NCBI GenBank assembly: GCA_039545315.1
Contig: BCIM01000005.1
Coordinates: 126,609-190,608, forward strand
Origin: Kondoa malvinella
Taxonomy: Eukaryota > Basidiomycota > Agaricostilbomycetes > Agaricostilbales > Kondoaceae
DNA length: 64,000 nucleotides
Direction of reading: 5' to 3'
The translations under genes were made by a program, and so were the position numbers. Below the pieces are notes generated by a model. It had not been told where the DNA came from and ran no database searches. It was given only the letters and a program-made list of their open reading frames with translations. Positions 59,642 through 64,000 of this stretch are shown one piece after another. The first letter of the stretch is position 1. Each line of letters opens with the position of its first letter.

Positions 59642-61120
59642 ATGGGTGTTTATACAGGCGGGACAACCGCTGAACAAGACAACAGGTTCAAAGACAAGAC
59701 TGCTAAATTACTTCGTACTATGAAATTCCCAGAGATCTTTGATAAAAAGGTAAAGTTGCTATCGTTCTCTGCCTTTGGGTCGGTGTTCTCAAGCTTGATG
59801 GGCTTCAGGTCGATATGAGGAAAGTGGAATTATCAGTCATGAAACCTTGGATCGCCCAAAAGATCAATACACTGCTTGGGTTTGAGGATGAAGTAGTTAT
59901 CGAGTATGTGAATGGCCTGTTGGAGGACGAAGCTGCTCCTGTGCGTCTTCTCATTCCACTCCTATTGAACAAGCTGACGCTCATCTGACAGGTTATTGAT
60001 CCGAAAAAGATGCAAATCTCACTCACAGGTTTCCTAGAAAAGAAGACGCCGATCTTTATGGCCGAACTCTGGCGTTTACTTTTATCAGCCCAAGATTCGC
60101 CTGTTAAAGTACCTGCAGAGTTTATAGAGCAGAAAAAGGAAGAGATGAGGAAGAGGAAAGAAGAACAAGAGCTTGCCGTGTCTAAACGAGGGGACGAGGT
60201 TGCTGAGTTACAAGCTGGACGAGAGAAGATGGATGAAGTTCGGCAGAGGGAAAGAGGGGAAAGACAGTCGTTCCGCGATGATCGTGGGCGAGGAAGAGGT
60301 AGAGGTAGAGGATCCTTTAGAGGAGGCGAAAGAGATTCAGGTTATCGAAACCGAGGTGGTGATGTAAGTGTTCTAACCCGTCGCGTCCAATTTCAATCTA
60401 ACACATCACAGCGTCGAAGATCGCCTTCACCAGACCGGCGAAGACGTTCTCCCTCTCCAGAAAGAAGACGCCGACGTTCCCCTTCCCCAGCCTCATCAAC
60501 CCGTTCAAATTCACCTCCACCACGCAAACGCGCTCGATCTCGTTCTTACTCTCGCTCTCCACCTAGAAGAGAGCGTAGACGAAGATCTCCTAGTCCAAGG
60601 GAAAGACGGCGTTCTCCTTCACCTGCTAGACGCGATCGAAGAGGTCATCAAAGTCCCAGTGTGGATGAAAAGATGGATGATAAAAAGTCGAATGGCTCAA
60701 GAAGAAGGTCGCGTTCAACCGATCGAAGACCTAGAAGAAGGTCACCCAGTCCTGTTGACAGAAGCCCACCTCGACGACGTGATGACAGAGACGATAGACG
60801 TAAAAGGTCGCCTTCGCCTGATCGTCGACGTCGGTCGCCTAGCGTGGACGAGAAAGTGGAAAGAAGACGACGTTCGCCTAGTCTAGAGGAAAAGGAGGAT
60901 CGTAGACGAGAGCCAGCAAGAAGGCGAAGAAGTCTTTCACCTCGCGCAAGGGAGGACAGTCCGCCTACTCCGCGTGATAGGCAGGAAAGTACACCGCCGC
61001 CCGGTAGTAGTGAGGTGAGTTGAGTCGCTTTGTTGAAGGGAAAAGCTGATAATGTGCTAGAGAGAAGGCTTGCTGAAGGAAAAGATTCTAAGAGAGAAAG
61101 CTAGAAGGGACAGAGCTTAG
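59642..61120 (+). CDS. SRRM1: SRRM1/SRm160-like PWI and SR-rich splicing coactivator (424 aa)
   Basis: Exons 59642-59749, 59809-59940, 59992-60363, 60412-61014 and 61061-61120 (1275 nt). The N-terminal 125 residues are the PWI domain: GGTTAEQDNRFKDKTAKLL, FPEIFDKKVDMRKVELSVMKPWIAQKI, LGFEDEVVIEYVNGLLE, DPKKMQISLTGFLEKKT. After a charged helix and an RG box come about 200 residues of RS/SP repeats (RRRSPSPDRRRRSPS) and a short conserved end (EKILREKARRDRA). It acts in the spliceosome and in 3' end processing. An alternative upstream ATG at 59615 is possible, but MGVYTGG matches the usual family start. Confidence 0.88.
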
Positions 61121-61424
61121 TGACGGTCATGTAGTGTACAGGGTGGAATGTGCATAGCGAGAGTCGCGGATAATTTCGTCTGTTCTGCCAAAACCAGCGA
61201 CCCCGGCTACACATCTCGTCAAAGAGAACGGATAATTCAGAGCTGTGCCGCTGTCGGTGTGATCGTCGTCGTCTTTGCTTTATACCCCCTTTGCTGTCGT
61301 GCATGAATACCCTCTGAATCTCGTCATTCCCATTTCCTTATTTTCGTCCCTAGTCTTCGGTAATCCGAGATATCATCGTGCATAGCATCTGTGCTAATAC
61401 GCGCAACGTCAGAAATTGCCGACG

Positions 61425-62611
61425 ATGACACACACAAGCCCTCTGGTCGCGATTGAACAGGCAAATCAGCTCAACTCGAAGGAAATTTGGGCCGCAAGGC
61501 ATAGCGCGCAAATCTTAATGTGAGCTATTGGTCTCTCTTTCCCCGATAAAGCCATACTGATTCTCTGCTAGTGAGGCCCTGAAGCAAGGAAGCATAGCAA
61601 GCTGGTGTACTTCACTGTCGACTACTATTCTGCCAATTGCGACCAGCTCGAATCCTCAATCTGACGCAGTGGCTTCAATGATTGCCAAGCTCGTCTTTTC
61701 GCAATGTCTCGAATCACTCATCGCTCGTATTGAGAAACTCGTTCTATCTCCGCCTCAGAACATGGCCGACATTGATGCGATAGCTCAGTTTGCAGAAGCG
61801 CTGCATCCAGTCTATTTCGCTTTAAATACCATGGGAGATTGCCCTATCAACATTGTCAACCGGCTGCTTGAAGCATGCTTGACTGCCGAGCTAGTATTCG
61901 CCGATATCGCCGTTCAAGTTTTCTATAATACGCAAAGACAGCTGGCAAACGACCCAGATACCAAAGCATCTCTGCAAGAACCCAGCATACGGCACATAGT
62001 CGAGTCCCTAACCAGTCTCTGCACGATACTACTATCACATCCGCCTATCGAACTCGACCCGAACATCTCAGTCTGGGCAAGTGTCTTACCCACAGGCGGT
62101 CTCATCAAACTAGACCAACCGATTATATACACCAAAGCAAACATCCTACTCCGAGTACTCGACATTACAGACGAGTCTGCCCATCAAAGCATATTCGCTC
62201 TTCTTCTGGCGCTCAATTACGATATATCGCACTTGACCAGCATACCTGAACAAGTTCAAGATGCTTCATTGTTACCTTCTGCTCAAGCTCGGATACATCA
62301 CGCGTACCCAGCTGCCGTGTTTGATATCAAAGTGCTACAGACTGAAGTGCAAGTCTGGTCCTATCTTTGTCTCGCAGTGGTTAATGGTTATATTAGGTGT
62401 CTGCAATGCGGGATATACAAGCGCGTTGGGCAAGGTCTGCGTTTCAAAGTTTGCGGCTATTGCTATACAGCTCAATAGTGAGTCAAGATCATTCAATCCC
62501 AATGCTCTGTGTGCTGATGTTTCTGACAGTTGCTCTCGAGCATGTCAGACACAACATTGGAAGGAGGGAGGGCACAAGAAGGTTTGTCGAGTCCAAAGTA
62601 TTCCGAGCTAG
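61425..62611 (+). CDS. MYND zinc-finger protein (360 aa)
   Basis: Exons 61425-61519, 61572-62477 and 62530-62611. The first 310 residues are helical and hydrophobic in texture (armadillo-like, no named domain). The C-terminus is a MYND finger: CLQCGI, then [32 protein letters not shown], with the CxxC...CxxC...CxxxC...HxxxC metal pattern complete. The intron at 62478-62529 splits the finger at the Tyr codon. MYND fingers bind proline-rich partners. The architecture of helical N-terminus plus terminal MYND is common in basidiomycete multi-copy families; the function is unknown. Confidence 0.8.
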
Positions 62612-62805
62612 ATCTGACGCCCTTGGGCAGGAATGTGGTCGCATAGGGTTGCCAAAGCATTGATGAAGGCCCTAGCAAGGAGTACAGCATCGTGACACCG
62701 TCGACCCTTCCTTTCTGCGTTCGCTGTGCTGCAACACGACCTGTAATCAGCTCATCAGTCAGTCAGCAGCGAAAGCTCCGATGCGCGCTCTTTGTTCTCT
62801 TCTAG

Positions 62806-63086
62806 TCATTCAGTCATTGCCTGCCTACATTCTCCGTACCTATCCGCTACCGTCTTTTGCTCGCATTCATCGCCTACTAGCTGCTGTCTCTGCGACAGCC
62901 TATCGAACGATGTCTGAAATGTGTTTTTTTGCCCTTCACTTTCGAGGCTCGATTATAGTCATTCAGGTCGGCGTATACCTTATCTTCGGCATTGCGGTCA
63001 AGACTAAGATGCGGTAAGACATCGGCTTGATTCACCTCTGACCAAACCTGGCCGTCAATTTTTCGACCGTTGACATACATCAACAT
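62806..63086 (-). CDS. Small gene or terminal exons of an unknown protein (71 aa)
   Basis: Minus-strand exons 63086-62979 and 62913-62806 join across a 65-nt intron. They give a compact 71-residue frame that includes YVNGRKIDGQVWSEV, LPHLSLDRNAEDK and TVADRYGECRQAMTE. The composition looks protein-like, and both exons are multiples of three. It could also be the 3' part of a larger gene. I do not recognise it. Confidence 0.4.
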
Positions 63087-63238
63087 CAAGAGAGCTCAGT
63101 GAAGCCGACAAGGAAACCGTGGCAAGCTAGGCAACAGTAAAGCCAATAAAGAGATAGGCAACGGTCCGGTCTACTACTTTGGTTCAAGAGCTTGTACAAG
63201 TGAAAGGCCAGATCGCAGCTGTAAGTCCTGTCTCTTTA

Positions 63239-63796
63239 CTAAGCTGACATCTCTGGTCCAAGGGACTTTCTGCTGCTCTCTTGAGATGTCCAAGAACGTG
63301 AGACACCGAGTCTGCTGTGCAATGACCTGCCTTGCGATACCTTTGATATCAACCTTCTTCTGGAGACAGTGAGGAGATTGACAGCTGAGACAAGCTGAGA
63401 GAAAGGTTTGACGACTGTACGCTCGAATCAAACCAAGCAGAAGGAAGCGCACACCGGGTATATGGCGACCGGGTGCCTGGCAGACTTTTTGGGCCTGGCT
63501 ATTAGTTGTAGCACCTCTTTTGGTGCGATACAACAGCTTCGGTAGCATTCCATTTGTGCGCCGATATGCTAATTTCCAAAGTCCAAAGTATCTTGCCCAA
63601 CCTTTCCAGCGTCGCTCTGCGAGTAGCATTGGATGAGCCGTTCCAGAGTCATGCTTGAGGCAACTCACGGTACTCCTCGTTGCTGCCTGCTTGTTTGCCA
63701 GCGCTTCGTCGCCTCTTTCAACTGCTTCTGCAGACCTGCCAATCGCTTGCGCAGGTTTGATAGCTCTTCCTGCTCGGCCCTCTCTTCCGCCTCCAT
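63239..63796 (-). CDS. Coiled-coil protein with a C-terminal hydrophobic segment (at least 142 aa, 5' end uncertain)
   Basis: Exons on the minus strand are 63796-63669, 63616-63515, 63476-63434 and 63394-63239, all in phase. The N-terminus is a strong coiled coil (EERAEQEELSNLRKRLAGLQ). It is followed by LERLGKILWTLEISISAHKW and a hydrophobic, probably membrane segment (AIYPVCASFCLLVSAVNLLTV), then a Ser/Arg tail. Sequence further up (63800-63940) may hold further exons, so the true start is not fixed. The same region has a long unspliced 232-residue frame that I rejected. Family unknown. Confidence 0.45.
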
Positions 63797-64000
63797 CTGT
63801 AATGCTGTGATCAGTCTTGATGAGTTTGTGAAGAGTCTGCGAACGTATTGCTTGCTCCCAGTCTTTCAGCATTTCGCGAAGTCGCTTTCAGTAGAGACGC
63901 GAGGTTCGCCCTGTCGGACTGCGAGAGGCTCTGCTGCATTTGTGAGCCGGGGTTGGTTGCAGGTGAATGGTAAGAGAGCAAAAAGATTGGGTGCCTTCAT

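Noticed and set aside
63174..63872. Long unspliced minus-strand frame of 232 codons
   Set aside because: It lacks coding texture after the first part; an alternative frame with three short consensus introns gives a coiled coil and a hydrophobic segment, so the long frame is probably a shadow.

Overview
The window is nuclear DNA from a basidiomycete fungus. Nearly every gene is broken by many short introns (mostly 45-60 nt, GT-AG, with a CTAAC/CTGAT-like branch site), both strands are densely used, and intergenic gaps are often only tens to a few hundred bases. A mitochondrial cytochrome c1, an SRRM1-type PWI/SR protein, UDP-glucose dehydrogenase, a long-tailed aquaglyceroporin, a TRI12-type MFS pump and a PDR-type ABC pump fit a yeast-like or dimorphic Agaricomycotina (Tremellomycetes-like) genome. 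The exact taxon cannot be read from the sequence. Splice models were built by hand from frame continuity, splice consensus and family motifs.

Left third (1-18.6 kb) is an accessory region full of duplicated and decaying sequence. It holds a BTB/POZ gene and a small secreted Cys-rich gene that share a duplicated upstream block, a vezatin/Inp2-like peroxisome-motility candidate, and an intact tandem (two-domain) GNAT acetyltransferase. A decayed full-length paralogue of that acetyltransferase lies at 16.6-18.1 kb and a scrambled remnant at 14.1-14.6 kb. The region also has a 5'-truncated LINE-type retroelement with a hexanucleotide tail, small fragments resembling the start of UPF2 and the end of a 3-oxoacid CoA-transferase, a TRI12-like MFS transporter and an atypical kinase.

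The middle (19-33 kb) is mostly conserved: a small membrane protein, APC13 (cell cycle), DAHP synthase (shikimate pathway) tail-to-tail with a mitochondrial transcription factor B/rRNA dimethylase, a 6-kb PDR-type ABC transporter, and an AVT-type vacuolar amino-acid transporter.

A second mosaic zone (33.8-44 kb) has a lipase-3 fold protein lacking the nucleophile serine, an atypical kinase bracketed by direct repeats of the downstream gene's 5' end, an XPA_C-like nuclear protein, cytochrome c1 and a pectin lyase-like enzyme.

The right third (44.6-64 kb) is compact and conserved: aquaglyceroporin, UDP-glucose 6-dehydrogenase, SPO11 with a long acidic N-terminus, a PITH-domain protein, an unidentified gene, UBC7 tail-to-tail with MMS19, MMS19 and SRRM1 head-to-head, a MYND zinc-finger protein, and two small minus-strand genes at the edge. 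I found no CRISPR array, rRNA, tRNA or convincing riboswitch. No single novel multi-gene system stands out. The most unusual signals are the three-copy tandem-GNAT family in progressive decay, the duplicated promoter/5'-end blocks, and the catalytically altered enzymes.
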